Part shown: positions 1 through 12,030 of the stretch, piece after piece | Position numbering within the stretch: position 1 is the first letter of the stretch | Layout of the letters: the number at the start of each line of letters is the position of its first letter | Assembly (NCBI RefSeq): GCF_007565055.1 | Contig: NC_044566.1 | Location: forward strand, 57,953,332-58,017,331 | Direction: 5' to 3' | From: Rhinopithecus roxellana | Lineage: Eukaryota; Chordata; Mammalia; Primates; Cercopithecidae | Length of the DNA: 64,000 nucleotides | Made by a program: the position numbers and the translations under genes | Notes under the pieces: generated by a model | Database searches by the model: none | What the model saw: the letters and a program-made list of their open reading frames with translations, nothing else | Told to the model about the DNA's origin: nothing

Positions 1-1017
1 AGATTTTTAATATGACTTGTTCCAGATGTTAAAAAGCTTATATGTTGAATATGGAAAATGTGGAAATCCATAAAAACACAAAGAAGAACATATAATCTCA
101 TTATCCAAAAAGAATCTTTGTTAAGAATTTAGGTGGGCCTTCAGCTTAGATTCCACGAAATTGAATTATGGTGCAATACTATTTTGAGACATGCTTTTCT
201 TTATTTAATGATGTGCTATAATCATTTCTCCAAGTCATTTTATGTTCTTACATAATGTGATTTCAAAAAATAACTGCAGTGCATTTGATGGTATGCTACC
301 TCCAATTTTGTTTGATTATTATTTATGTTGGACATTAGGCGGTTTAAAATTTTTACTAGTTAAATCATATTGTGATGGATATCCTTGTATATAAAAAAAT
401 CTGGGTCAAAGAGTTAGTATATTCTGATGATTTTCATTTACAATACCAACTCGTCCGCTAGAAAGATTATATCAATTTATATTTTAATCAACAGGACATG
501 CGAGCAATCATTTTCACTCACTCTCATCACTTAGATTCAAAAAAATTTCTGAGCTATTTTGATAGATGAAAAATGACATCTATTTTAATTTCCATTTTTT
601 TGTTGTTATTAGTGATGTTGGAAAATTTCTCATTTGGGTTTTGGCCATTTGTATTTATTCCTTTATCAATTGCTCTTGCCCATTCACATTGGGATATATA
701 TTCTGATTTATGGATGAAGATGTGATAAGGTTTAACTCCTAAATTATCTTTTGAAACACAGATGTTAGTGCTTTTAAAATAGTTAACAATAAATGTTCCA
801 GATGTCCTAAATCTAAAAAATTAGATGTGAACATATCCCTAATACTCAATGGCAGCCATGTGAAAGTCTCGAAGGCTCAGGGATGAAGGGTGGAACTTTC
901 AACCAATTAATTGCAGTCCCCTCATCTGTATTGTCAGAGTACATTTCAAATAACTTTGTATGTACTTATCCCTATTGTGTTTTGACTAGTCATCTCTGTA
1001 CATTTTAGTGAAAAAAC
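1..1017. other. AT-rich sequence with no recognised element
   Basis: I see no repeat family, splice-like pair or long open frame here. The base composition is AT-rich, like ordinary primate intron or intergenic DNA. Confidence 0.5.
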
Positions 1018-1190
1018 ATAGGCTTCAGATTTAAAAAGGGATGGGTTAGAATTCCAGTTCTACTTCTCTAGTTGTGTGAATTTCGAATTTAATGATTTTT
1101 AGGCCCCAGTTTTGCTTTCTTTCCTGTAAAATTGGGTTAATGATCTCTATGGCCTTGGGTTAGTGTTTAAATTAAGTGAGATAAGGTAGA
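1018..1190 (+). repeat. MIR SINE fragment
   Basis: The order of words matches the MIR core and tail in sense. There is a 'ggcttcagat' start, a 'gttgtgtgaatttc' core, then 'cccagttttgctttctttcctgtaaaattggg' split by substitutions, then 'aattaagtgag'. It is heavily diverged, as expected for this old tRNA-derived SINE, and has no visible target duplication. Confidence 0.55.
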
Positions 1191-1358
1191 AAAAGAGTCT
1201 AGATGAAGACCAAGGACATAGTGGATGTGCTGTAATGAACATAGCAATTTATAGTATTTCCTGGATTGCCTACTATACATGATTGGGCAAAAAAATAATG
1301 CATACACTTTGGCAAAATCTTGCCTCCTCCACACTGTGGGAAAGTCTGTCTTACTAAG

Positions 1359-1445
1359 TTGGTTCTGGCTCTGCATACAAACCTGGGGGGATCAACGGAG
1401 AAGGAGTTGAATGGAGGAAGGGATTCGTCAGTTACAGCAACAAAG
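1359..1445 (+). other. Weak exon-like unit, 87 bp
   Basis: The unit is preceded by a short pyrimidine stretch ending 'cttactaag' and followed by the donor-like AAAG|GTGAGA. It keeps two CpGs. Two of the three sense frames are open across it. One is in phase 0-0. The other is in phase 1-1 and is rich in Gly and aromatic residues (for example GVEWRKGF). The antisense strand is also open here, so openness alone is weak evidence. No protein family is recognised. It may be a chance pairing of splice-like signals. Confidence 0.2.
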
Positions 1446-2029
1446 GTGAGAAAGACTTCGCTCTCCTCAAGGCTGGGAGGCAGTAGAGCCTCTCGGATGG
1501 AAGTAAGCATGCAGGATCTTCCCACTCCAGAGCCTGCACCCTTGCCAGGCTCAATCTGTTTTAAACCAAACTTATTCTATATTTTCCAGACTGCATTCCC
1601 TTCCTAGACATCCAGTGTCCTGGAGTGGCATCACTGAATCCATCTCTATTTCAATCCTTTTAGATAACATATCATCCTGTTGGGCTTTTGAAATGTTGGT
1701 TGCCTCTCCCATTTTCTCTTCTCACTTCCATGCCCTAGTCTTGGTTGGTACTCCTCAATTTTGGGTTGGATTAACATAGCTGCCTGACAGTGGGTGGTTC
1801 CATCCTCAGTTTCTCCCAATTCCAGCCCGTCCATGAAGTGATTCCCCATCATCTACACTTCACAGAGTCCTCTTGTGCTTTAAAAGGCCTGTGTAATTTG
1901 GGCCCAGTACTCAGAGGCATTCAATGGTAATTTATTGTACTCCTCAACACATCTCAATAATCTGTCCTGCAGATTACAAATAATGCTGATTTTTGATGCT
2001 TCTGGTGTTCTCCCTTTTGCTCCCAGTCA
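1446..2029. other. Unassigned sequence between exon-like unit and L2 relic
   Basis: No recognisable repeat or gene. Overlapping short open frames on both strands share no family features. Confidence 0.4.
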
Positions 2030-2150
2030 GCTATCAAAATCTTACCCACCCTTTAAGGCTTAGCCTGAGGTCTTTCCTCCATGAATTTTTCTCAGATTCA
2101 TGTTTATCTCTCACTTCCTGAATTTTTGTTTTCAGATTAATTGGTACAAT
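2030..2150 (+). repeat. L2 LINE 3'-region fragment
   Basis: The stretch around 'ccctttaaggcttagcctgaggtctttcctccatgaa' resembles the L2 3' region ('cttcaaggcccagctcaaatgtcacctcctccatgaagcc'). It is diverged and short, so the call is tentative. Confidence 0.4.
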
Positions 2151-2478
2151 GTTTAGAGTTTATGATGTCATGTGTGTCGGTTTCCTCTTTTGCAGACCCA
2201 CTGTGAAAACTCTCATGGAACTGCATGCATGTGTCTAGCCTTTGCAGTGTCTAGTCCGGATCTGATCTAGCAAGACCCACCTGCCTTCCATTAATCATTT
2301 GTTCACAGTACATGCCTGCAGCAGGGCTGCCACTGAAATCAGTGCTCTCCTTGTCTCAGAGCCTTTGCTTATGTGATGGCTGCTGGAAATGCTTTCCACC
2401 TCCAGCACTTACTATACAATTCTTAATGATCTTTCTTTCAAACCACAGCTCTTCCCCAGCCCCCCACCCCACCATTTT

Positions 2479-2902
2479 TGATAAGGTTTGTATGTGTGTC
2501 CCTTCCAAAGCTCATGTTGAAATGTGGTCCCTGATGTTGGAGGTGGGGCCCAGTGGGAGGTATTGGCTTATGGAGGCAGATCCCTCATGAGTGCCTTGGC
2601 ACCATCCCCATCCCCTTGGTGATGAGCGAGTTCTCATTCTATTAATTCATGTGAGAGCTGGTTGTTTAAAAGAGTCTGGCACCTCATTCTCTCCCTCTTA
2701 TTCCCTCTCTGCGATGTGATATGCAGGCTCCCCATTCACATTCCACTGTGATTGGAAGCTCCCTGAGGGCCTCACCGGAAGCAGGTGCTGGCACTGCGCT
2801 CCTTGTACAGCCTCCAGAGCTGTGAGCCAAATAGGTCTCTTTTCTTTCTAAATTACCCAGTCTCAGGTATTCCTTTACAGCAATGCAAAACAGATTAATA
2901 CA
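2479..2902 (+). repeat. MaLR solo LTR, MST type (MSTB/MSTC-like)
   Basis: This is a 424-bp LTR from TGATAAGG to the terminal 'ttaataca'. Internal landmarks of MST LTRs are present in order: 'ggaggtggggcccagtgggaggt', 'gagagctggttgtttaaaagagtctggcacct', 'cctcaccggaagcaggtgctgg', 'gtgagccaaata' and 'acccagtctcaggtattccttta'. The length equals that of a complete MSTB LTR. No internal sequence or partner LTR is next to it, so it is a solo LTR. I cannot see a convincing 5-bp target duplication. Confidence 0.85.
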
Positions 2903-5296
2903 CCTCTCATGAATATTTTCCCCAGTGTATATTGATCTCTGCCCTTCCTACTTCACATGGCACAAATTGTCAACTTTACCCTTTTAATGCCTAACCATAT
3001 GCCACTGGCTATTACTGCCTCGGGGCTTCCTGTTTGGTGAGCCTTGACAATCTCTTGCTCTGTAAAGTTGCTTTCAGAACCCTGAGGCCTGTATACAGGC
3101 TGGGGTGGCTCTTTAGTCTCCCTCTTCTTCGACTTCCAGGCCCTGGGGATTCCTCAGGCTTTCCCTCCCCTTTATGACAACCTCTATTCACTTTATTTAT
3201 TGGGTTCTTCTACTGCTAAGGCCTGCTAAGGAGTCAACCACTGCTATCACTGCAAACAAGCACATAGACTACTTTGATTTTTAGGGTTCTGCTAATCATT
3301 AAGGGGAAGTATGAAATTGAGGGAAAATACAAAGGGAAGTTACATAAATATATGAAATAAGCTACATGCATGTGAAGAACAATATAATTATACTTGTTCA
3401 TAATTTCTGATTTTTTTTGTTGTTGTTGTAGGCAAGGGCTCAGAAATCCTGCTTGTCTCTAGCATTTCTCTTATATTAAATAATTTAACAACCTCTACAA
3501 TGGCTTATTAGATATCAGGCACTGGGGTTGGAGCTAGGAATGGACAGATGAATAAGACACAATTCCTGTTGTTAGTCTATAAATATGCTCAAGTTCTTAT
3601 AGTGGAAAAAATACCACATGCTACTTAAATCTTCTCATTTCTTCGTATCTTCCAACCTAGATCCTAAAGTCCTATTTTCCATGGAGATCTTTGTGCCTGA
3701 AAGTGTAATTACAAGGGGGAATAATAGGCTCTAACTAGTGTCTCGTAGTTGTAACTTCAGCATAACTATAAAATCATGAGACTGGTATTTTAGCAAGAAT
3801 GGTGGGGGTTACACAGGAAAGAGATTTATCATTCTAGGTAATTATCTTGGGAGAGACTATACACTTATTTCACTGATGCCACTTTTGCTCGAAACATTTG
3901 AAAACTTCTTTTTGAGTTCTGCTTTCAAACTATTGTGACCACCATTTAAGAAAATCATTATGAAAACATTTCAGCTGCACCTAGGTAGTAGACCCTAGCT
4001 TAATCACAGAATTTATTCCTCAGACTCAGTTTAGAGTAAATTTCATCTGTATCCCGAAAATATACATACATAACCCCAGATGGTAAATATTTGGCACTTT
4101 GGAGTGGATGTCCCCTAAAATGTGCTTCTGCTTTAAAAAGATTCAGAAGGAATTTTTACTGGGTTCTGAGCACAAGCAGAGTGATTAATGTTTGGGTAAA
4201 GCTTCTTGAGAGGACCACTTTGATTGACAATTCCATGTTAGGTTGGGTTCCCAGACTTTGAGATGTAAAGTTGCTTGCAGAATGTTTACTGGGGAGTGCT
4301 CTTGGGAGAAACACTATAAGGAATTGAGAAAAGCAGAACTGGGCAGAGGGGAGATTCTGACCCTAAATGCAATTGCTACATGGAGATAAGGACTTAGGAT
4401 TCAAAAAACTATACAAATTTTCTCTATCTCAATAAGTCATATGCCTTAAATATCACCCAAATTGCACACAAGATCCAGACAGACAATTTGGTGAGCAATG
4501 CTGCTCCATGCATGTGATATAAACTCATATTCTGCCAGTAAACTTCTCATTTGATATAGGCAGGCCTACTACCTGAGACTGAATTATTCCATCTAATAAA
4601 ATGGCCAACAAAAGGCATTCAGTTAGTGAATCCCAGTGTGATTTAACTTTCTTAAATAGATATTAATTTTACTCTAATTACAGGCATTATTTCTTAATTT
4701 CTCTCTTGAATTTAAGTGTATCCAATTTCATTGTTTAAAGTATACTTTGATTGACATTGAATCTACACTGGCAGGTTTAAGTAGAGGAATGAGAAAGGAA
4801 TCCATGCTAATCAATGGAATTGAACTCCATCAGTGCTTGAGGATCACAGGGCAGCTGAACTCTGCTTCAGAACGAGTATTTCAGCAGTGTCCTCAGCCTT
4901 GACTGAGACTTGCAACTTCCCCTGTCCAAATAGTAGCTGAATGAACACACTGCACATGCAGGTGAATGTAGTCTATTTTACTAGTTCCAATTCACCCTTC
5001 AACAAGAAACAGAACCATGGAAAATCAACTTGTGCCTTCAGGCTGAATGGATGGAATGTTCTGATAGGGCCTATATGGCTAAAGCCCTGACCCCTAAATC
5101 TGGTAAATTAGGATCCCATCTGGATTGTAGGCTTTTATACCATCGCCTATAAATTATTTACTATTTATCTTTTCCAGCTAAGTCTCCTGTGTTCCTTCTC
5201 TTTTACAGCATTTAGGCATCTATGTCCCTGTTTCTCTCCCCACTTGATTCTAAGTTACTAAATGGAAACAACATCCACCAACCTGAATTAGAAGAC
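2903..5296. other. Mostly unique sequence; small L2 relic near 3508-3570
   Basis: At 3508-3570 the words 'caggcactggggttggagctaggaatggacag' recall the antisense L2 3' end ('caggcactgtgctaggcgctggggatacaacag'). Apart from this I see no repeat family, RNA gene or credible exon. Confidence 0.35.
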
Positions 5297-5425
5297 AAGG
5301 ATTATCCTCATTTTATAGATGAAAGGGAGACAGTAGAAATTGATCAAAGTCACACAGCTACTCTGAGATGGGGCCAGGAGTTTAACGCAGAACAATATAA
5401 CTCTACTGATTCCTGTGTGTGAAGG
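5297..5425 (-). repeat. MIR SINE, antisense
   Basis: Antisense MIR landmarks run in order: 'tatcctcattttatagatgaaa', 'gtcacacagctactctgag', then 'ggccaggagtttaacgcag'. The single 66-codon frame across it is an accident of the repeat. Confidence 0.7.
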
Positions 5426-6780
5426 GCTACCTTCTAATCATGCCTGTTTCTCCAGTGATGAGCAGAGCACCGGGCACATAATGGATCTAGAACAGATAGT
5501 TTTTAGCTCTCCAAATAATTGAGAGGCCCCTGTGATAGACTCAGCTACCTTGAGGAACACAAGATTTCGGTCCCACACACTCAAGCTAATGATATTTTCT
5601 GTCCCTTGTCCTAACTCCTGAGAGATAAGGCCTATTATTGACTATGTGGAAGCTCCCCTTTGACCTGTAATGGTCTCTTTTCCTAGAGTTAGAAATCCCA
5701 GTGGAGAGACCTCCTTTGGGAGAAGAGAGCAAAGAAAACAATCTGTCAATTCATCTGGGACCCAAATTCTACTCGGCCTTTCAATTTGCCTTTCTTTTGG
5801 CCCCTTTCCCTATGGGGACCAATGACCACCATTGTAAGAATCATTCCTGGCCCTTTCTTGGGAGAACGCATGGTTAAGGAATGTTAACATTAGTTTCCTG
5901 GCATAGACTTTGCTGTCACGGCTCCTGATCTGCTAGTGAGTGCATAGGCTGACAGGGGCTGGGTCTAAGATGAAGAGATGGACAAGTATCTTATGGAGCA
6001 AGTTGTTATCTAGACTATCAGTACCCTCAAGGCGCCCCAATCCACCCACCTCTGTTAGGGTTACTGAAGACATTTGGATAGAATCCTTCAAGGTTTGGCT
6101 GCACCCACCTACATAGAGCAGTCAACTCGTCTACCAAGTTGTGGTCCTGTTTCAAGATAAAGAGATAGCAGCCAATTTGAATTCTCATTGGAACAAGGCT
6201 CACTGGACTGCAGATCACATTGCTACACTGGGTTTTCTGCCAGTCGCCTAAAGGACACACTGAACTTCTATTTTGTTATCACTGTGTTTCGTGCTGCTTA
6301 GGCAGCAGAACTTTGTGACAGCTTCCTGGTTGGCTTCATAAGGCTGATGGAAACCTTTGGCTATCTGTTGGTTTCTCTGGCACAGGCTCCATATAACCTT
6401 GTACAACCCCAGTCCTCTCTAGAGTTATTACACCACCCCATCACCGTGGCCTCACAATACATTCGTTACAATGCCTGAGTTCTTTTCCTAGCTTAGGGAT
6501 GTATAGGAGGATGAGGGTTGAGGTGGGATAAAAGACGTATTGCAACAACATAGGGATTATCATTCAGTACTTCCTGAATGACCATATCTAGAACTTTTAG
6601 CCTTTGAAGTTGAAGGAAATTTCCTGATGTATAAGAGCATATTCTGACACTCGCTTATAAATGTTTTGTACCTTTATGGTACAAAATAGAGCACTATCTA
6701 AGATCACTCCATGTAGAAAGAACATGTGCATTTAGATTGAAGAAAGCAATGGAAACAAAGATCAACAAAGAAAGACACTA
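5426..6780. other. Unassigned sequence
   Basis: No repeat family is recognised, apart from a short L2/MIR-like tail near 5455-5510 ('agagcaccgggcacataatgg'). No supported gene feature. Confidence 0.35.
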
Positions 6781-6782
6781 TA

Positions 6783-7311
6783 TTAGTTTCCTATGATTGC
6801 TCTGATAAATTGCCATAAACTTAGTGGCTTAAAACAACAGGAATTTATCATCTTAAAGTTATGGAAGTCAGAAATCCGAAATGGGTCTTTTGGGACTAAA
6901 ATCAAAGTGGAATCAGCAGAGCTGGTGTTCCTTCTGGAAGTTCATGGGGAAAACCTTGTCCCTCTAACTTTTTTTTTTTTTTTTTTTGAGACAGAGTCTC
7001 ACTCTGTCGCCCAGGCTGGAGTGCAGTGGTGTGATCTCAGCTCACGGCAACCTCCGCCTCCCGGGTTCAAGCGATTCTCCTGCCTAAGCCTCCTGAGTAG
7101 CTGGGATTATAGGCACATGCCACCACACCCTGCTAATTTTTGTATTTTTAGTAGATGGGGTTTAACCATTGTTGGTCAGGCTGGTCTCGAACTCCTGACC
7201 TCGTTATCCGGCCACCTCGGCCTCCCAAACTGTTAGGATTACAGGCGTGAGTCACTGCACCCGGCCCAGGACATAGACATCTTAGCGGGGTATTGTTCTG
7301 CCCACCACAGA
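6783..7311 (-). repeat. MaLR (MLT1-like) LTR relic split by an Alu
   Basis: The left part (6783-6968) reads 'tattagtttcctatgattgctctgataaattgcc...ggcttaaaacaacag', the antisense 3' end of MLT1-type LTRs. The right part (7267-7311) reads 'ggacatagacatcttagcggggtattgttctgcccacca', which matches the antisense 5' end of such LTRs. An antisense Alu sits between them, and most of the LTR middle is missing. Confidence 0.6.
6969..7266 (-). repeat. Alu, antisense, full length
   Basis: A T-run is followed by 'gagacagagtctcactctgtcgcccagg' and ends in 'cactgcacccggcc'. Both arms are present. The flanks (ccctctaac / caggacat) show no target-site duplication, which fits loss of flanking sequence together with the missing LTR middle. 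A long open frame across it comes from the Alu. Confidence 0.95.
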
Positions 7312-8723
7312 TACTATTGCTTCTGGTGTTAAATAAGGTTTTATTTGAGTAGATAAGAAATATGACCCTGTATGTTCCCAGAAGACAAATGGAGATCATT
7401 AGTAAACAACTCAGTCACTTCATCTGGCTTTCCTCACTCTTTCTTATCACCTGTTGTCCAGCTGCTTCAGCTACAGACCATAGATTGCCATTCCCTGCAT
7501 GCACTTGCTGGCTTCTTATCTCTTTCCTTAGCTATGGACACTAATTAAGCACTTACCCAGGTACTATGCCCATGCCCACTCATGAACACACAAACCCTAC
7601 TGTGTTGAGGCATCATTACTGAGGCAAAAATGAACTCTCTTCTGAAGCATTCTACTGGTAGCATCTGTAGAGAGCTTGAAATTTCTCTAGTCTTGGAAAT
7701 TGCTTAGACACAAAATAGCTACTTTCCATCCTGAGGATCTCCTGAGAACACTGTCAGATAAGATTCAAGTTTCTTGGATTTTCAGATTATATTGTACTCC
7801 AATGAGCATTCTATTCCTGGGATATCTAATTTTGTCCTCCTCCACCCCTTCCTTTCACAGCTCGAGGCAGAATAGAAGCTGGCAAAGACCTCGAATGATT
7901 TATTTTTTAATATAACAAAGTTTAAAGCTCTAGTTACATTGATGCCACAAAAATGCACAAATCATCACACACATATACATATATATGAGAATGTTCTATT
8001 TATGTAAGTAGTAATTGTGCATTTCAATAAGACTGAATGATTCATAGGAATTTTCAGAAAGCAGCACAGACATGAATCTTTAATCTTCTAAAAGACCTTT
8101 ATGTTTTCCCTTCAGGGAGAACAACAAGTCTGCTTTTGCTAAATAGTCTTTAATTTCCTTTTAATTTTAGGGTTTTAGGATTTATATAATTTACACTTTT
8201 CCAGATACTCGTTATTTATTCAGTGTGGAAGTGCTTCAGAGTACCATATATTATTTTAATTGATGATGGAGGGTTAATAACTTTTTGTTTCAGCAACCAA
8301 ACTACTAATTTCCAAAGTGGTTCCTCATTCAAAACCGTAGTTGTAGGCTATTATAATGAAATCATTCACAAAATTAGTTTCCAAACACTAAATACTAATT
8401 TGACATTTTCTCAATGATTAGAATTCTCTGAAATGTTTGTGGTATAGAGGAGCCTGAAACACAACCCTGTACAATAATATGCATTCTTTGTTTTCAAGGC
8501 CTTTTCTCAAGTAGAGGCTTCAGATTCTTCATGACTTTGAGATAAATTGCTTGTGGCTGTTTTTTGCTTTTACCAATTACAAAGTTAAAGATACTGTGTG
8601 TTTTTTAAAAAAATAATTTGGGTAGATTCATGAGGAGAAAATTACAATAATAATAATCAGCTGTTTCAACAAGTCTTAGAAAAATAGAAGATTGAGATAG
8701 AGCTTTCCTATATTCACCAACAG
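7312..8723. other. Unassigned AT-rich sequence
   Basis: No repeat family is confidently recognised and there is no RNA gene. It leads up to the exon-like unit at 8724 through a pyrimidine-containing stretch at 8703-8723. Confidence 0.4.
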
Positions 8724-8798
8724 ATTCATTGAAAATGAAGAGGCAGACTTGGTATATGAAGATGATTCATCCGAAATGTGGTCTGTGTTCCGACGAAG
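8724..8798 (+). CDS. Candidate 75-bp internal coding exon, gene unknown
   Basis: The unit is bounded by a plausible acceptor ('ctttcctatattcaccaacag') and a near-ideal donor (GACGAAG|GTAAGG). The length is a multiple of three. In the phase-2 frame the first A completes a codon, 24 codons follow, and AG is left over. The peptide is acidic in the middle (EADLVYEDDSSE) and ends WSVFRR. Another frame is also open, so openness is not decisive. The left-over AG pairs in phase with the candidate terminal exon at 16463, which carries the frame to a stop. The unit is not in a repeat. It ends 64 bases before an old L1. I do not recognise the protein. It could be a chance pairing of splice-like sites. 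Confidence 0.42.
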
Positions 8799-10118
8799 GT
8801 AAGGGCTAAGTGCTAAGTTAGCATTGAGGTGACAATGCCTTATCTTGTCTGAGAGAGTAGGGAAAGGACAGTCTCTTCAATAAATGGTGCTGGGAAAACT
8901 GGATGTCTACATGCAGAAGAATGAAACTAAACTCCTATCTCTCATCATGTATTAAAATCAACTCAGAATGGATTAAAGATGTAAATGTAGGGTGTGAAAG
9001 TATGAAACTACTAGAAGAAAACATTGGGGAAATACTTCAGGGCATTGGTCTAGGCAAAGATTGTTTTTGTGTAAGACCTTAAAAGCACAGACGACAAAAG
9101 CAAAAATAGACAAATGGGATTACATCAAACAAAAAATCTTCTGCACAGCAAAGGATACAATCAGCAGAGTAAAGTGACAACCCACAGAATGAGAGAAAAT
9201 ATTTGCAAACTATACCACTGACAAGGGGTTAAAATCAAGAATAAATAAAGAACTCAAACAACTCAGTAGCAGAAAATCCCCCAAGTTACCTGATTAAAAA
9301 TAAGGCAAAAGATCTGAATTGACATTTTTCAAAAGATGACGTACAAATGGCCAACAGTTACATGAAAAAGTGTTCAACATCAGTCATCATCAGCGAAATG
9401 CAAACAAATCAAACCTATATGAGAAAGCAACTCACTCCAGTTAGAATGGATATTGTCAAAGAGAAAAAATGACAAATGCTGGTGAGGATACGGTGAAAGA
9501 GGAACTTACACACTGTTGATGAAAATGCAAGTTAGATAGCCATTATGGACAACAACAAAAGTTTCTCAAATAATTAAAAATAGAGCTACCATTTGATCCA
9601 GCAATACTACTACTAACCACATATCCAGAGAAAATGAAATCAGTATGTCAGACACATATCTGCACACGTATGTCTATTGTGATACTCTTTGCGATTGCCA
9701 AGATAGGGAATCAATCTATGCGTCCATCAACCAATGGATGGTTAAAAACATGTGACATACATACACAATGGAATACTATTCAGCCATAGGAAAGAATTGA
9801 ATCCCGCCATTTGCAACAACATGAATGAACCTAGAGGGCAATATGTTAAGTTAAATAAGCCAAGAACAGAAGGAAAAATACTGTATTCTGTATTATCTCA
9901 CTTATATATGAAATCTAAAGAAGGTGATCTCATTGATCATTGAAGTATGGAGTGGAATGCTGGTTACCAGAGTCTGGGTAGGGTCATGGGGAGGCGATAT
10001 TGTGAGAGATGGGTCAGTGGCTACAGAGTTCAAGTTAGATGGGAGGAAAAAGTCCTGGTGTTCTATTGCACAGTTAGGTGATTATAGTTATGCATAATGT
10101 ACAGGATATTTCAAAATA

Positions 10119-11251
10119 CAATTATGCATTGCGTACTGATGAGAATACCTTCGGTGAAATGTGTTCTTAGGCTATTTTGTCATTATGTGAACTTCGTACA
10201 GTATACTAACACAAATCTAGGTGGTATAACCTATTGCTCCTAAGCTATAAACCTGTACAGCATGTTACTGTACTGAATATTGCAGGCAATTATAACACAA
10301 TGGCAAGTATTTGTGTGTCTAAACATAGCTAAACTTAGAAAAGTTACAGTAAAAATATACTGTCAAAGATTAAAAATGGTACACCTGTATAGGGCACTTA
10401 CCATGAGTGGCACTTGCAGGACTAGGGAAGTTGCTCTGGGTGAGTCAGTGAGTGACTGCTGAGTGAACGTGAAGGCCTAAGTCATTACACTACTGCAGGC
10501 TTCATAAACACTATACACTTAACACTGCACTAAACTTATACAACATTTTTCCTTCTTCCATAATAAATTAACCTTAGCTAACTGTAACGTTTTAACTTTT
10601 TAAACTTTAAACATTAAAAAAACCTTTTAACTCTTTTGTAATAACAACTTAAAAGGTAAAGACATTGAATAGTTGTATAATACTTTTTTCTTTATATCGT
10701 TATTCTATAAGCTTTTTTCTGTTTTTAAAATTTTTTATTTTAATTTTACTTTTTAAACTTCTTTTTTTTTTTTTGGAGACTGAGTCTCACTCTGTTGCCC
10801 AGGCTGGAGTGCAGTGGTGTGATCTCATGATCTCACCTCACTGCAGCTCCGCCTCCCTGGTTCCAGCGATTCTCCTACCTCAGCCTCCCAAGTTGCTAGG
10901 ATTATAGGCATGCGACTCCACCCCTGGCTAATTTTTGTATTTTTAGTAGAGATGGAGTTTCACCGTGTTGGCCAGGCTGGTCTCAAACTTCTGACCTCAA
11001 GTGATCCACCCGCCTTCGCCTCCCAAAGTGCTAGGATTACAGGCTTGAGCCACAGCGTCCAGCCTAAATTTTTGTTTTTTTTAAATAACTAAGACACAAA
11101 CAGACAGATTAGCTTAGGCCTACACAGGGTCAGGATCTTTAAGATCTCACTAGGTGACAGAATTTTTTTCAGCTCCATTATAATATTATGGGATGACTGC
11201 CATATGTGGTCCATCCTTGACTAAATGTCATTATTATGTGACGCTTGACTG
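10119..11251 (+). mobile_element. Tigger-group DNA transposon with MER2-like ends
   Basis: The ends match the MER2/Tigger terminal sequences: 'caattatgcattgcgtactga' on the left, and 'catttat-gtgacgcttgactg'-like words on the right. TA dinucleotides flank both sides (10117-10118 and 11252-11253), the pogo/Tigger target duplication. Inside the left end are 'ctattgctcctaagctataaacctgtacagcatgttactgtactgaatat' words of MER2. It is longer than MER2 (about 820 bp without the Alu), so it keeps extra internal Tigger sequence. No transposase frame remains. Confidence 0.8.
10762..11064 (-). repeat. Alu, antisense, inside the Tigger element
   Basis: It runs from a T-run through 'ggagactgagtctcactctgttgcccagg' to 'cacagcgtccagcc'. 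It is full length, with a small duplicated word (gatctcatgatctca) in the right arm. The flanks show only an imperfect possible duplication (taaactt / taaattt). Confidence 0.93.
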
Positions 11252-11794
11252 TAGCTAGAAGAGAGGATTTTAGATGTCCCCACCACAAAGAAACGACAAT
11301 TGTTTGAGGTGATAGATATGCTAATTATCCTGATTTGATCATTACATAAAGTACACATGTATCAAAACATCACACTGTACCCCATAAATATGCACTATTA
11401 CTATGTGTCAACTAAAAGGAAAAATAAACAATTAAAAAATATACCTTCAGGTGTTTGTGCTTTTTCAGAGAGGGATATGACTTAGGGGAGAGTGCTGTGG
11501 ATTGACTGGCCAACCAGAGGGAAAGATGGGGCTTTTTTTTGCTCACATAAATCATAAAATTGCAACAGGCATGATAAAGAACCGATAGAGGACTTCAAAT
11601 ATATAGATATGTTTCGGGAGTCTCATGCTGCTGAAAGCGGAGCAACTGATAAGCTTTCACCTGGTCTTGCTGGCAGGTTCATTTATAAGCAGTAGTGAAA
11701 GAAAAAATGTTAGTGAAGTAGTCTGTCTGATATGAAGCTTTCTGACTGTAGAAAGAATTTATCAGATGTTTTCATGACTGCAGGTTTGCTCAGT

Positions 11795-12030
11795 GATAAA
11801 GCACAGACTCAAGTGTCAACTGAATATGGATCGCAATTCAAAGTATGCCATGACCAGTAGAATTACCTCGAACAAGTTAGTTAACTTCTTTGGGTCATGA
11901 AATTTTCATTCGTGTAATGAGGAAAATACTAATTCATACCACAGAGGATTGTTGTCAGGTTTAAACAAGATAGTGCTTGTAAAGTGCATGGTAAACAGTA
12001 TACACTCGAATGCTTGTTTGATTATGACGA
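11795..12030 (+). repeat. MIR SINE, sense
   Basis: MIR landmarks run in order: 'cacagactcaagtgtcaactgaatatgg', 'cctcgaacaagttagttaacttctttgg', 'attcgtgtaatgaggaaaat', 'cacagaggattgttgtcagg' and 'tgcttgtaaagtgcatgg'. Diverged but nearly complete. Confidence 0.75.

Larger units (their letters stand above)
8863..11440 (+). mobile_element. Old L1 3' end (ORF2 end, 3'UTR), interrupted
   Basis: The sequence from 'aaaggacagtctcttcaataaatgg' follows the 3' part of L1 ORF2 and the 3'UTR. Landmarks are 'gacaaatgggattacatcaaac', 'gagctaccatttgatccagcaat', 'acaatggaatactattcagcc' and the tail 'tgtaccccataaatatgca'. It is 5' truncated and the reading frame is destroyed by stops and indels. A DNA transposon (10119-11251) splits the 3'UTR at a TA: 'tttcaaaata' on the left joins 'gctagaagagagg' on the right. 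The style is L1MA/L1PB-like; the exact subfamily needs alignment. Confidence 0.9.

Noticed and set aside
6793..7236. 147-codon open frame on the + strand
   Set aside because: Most of it translates an antisense Alu and its T-run (ETESHSVAQAGVQW is the standard Alu-derived peptide).
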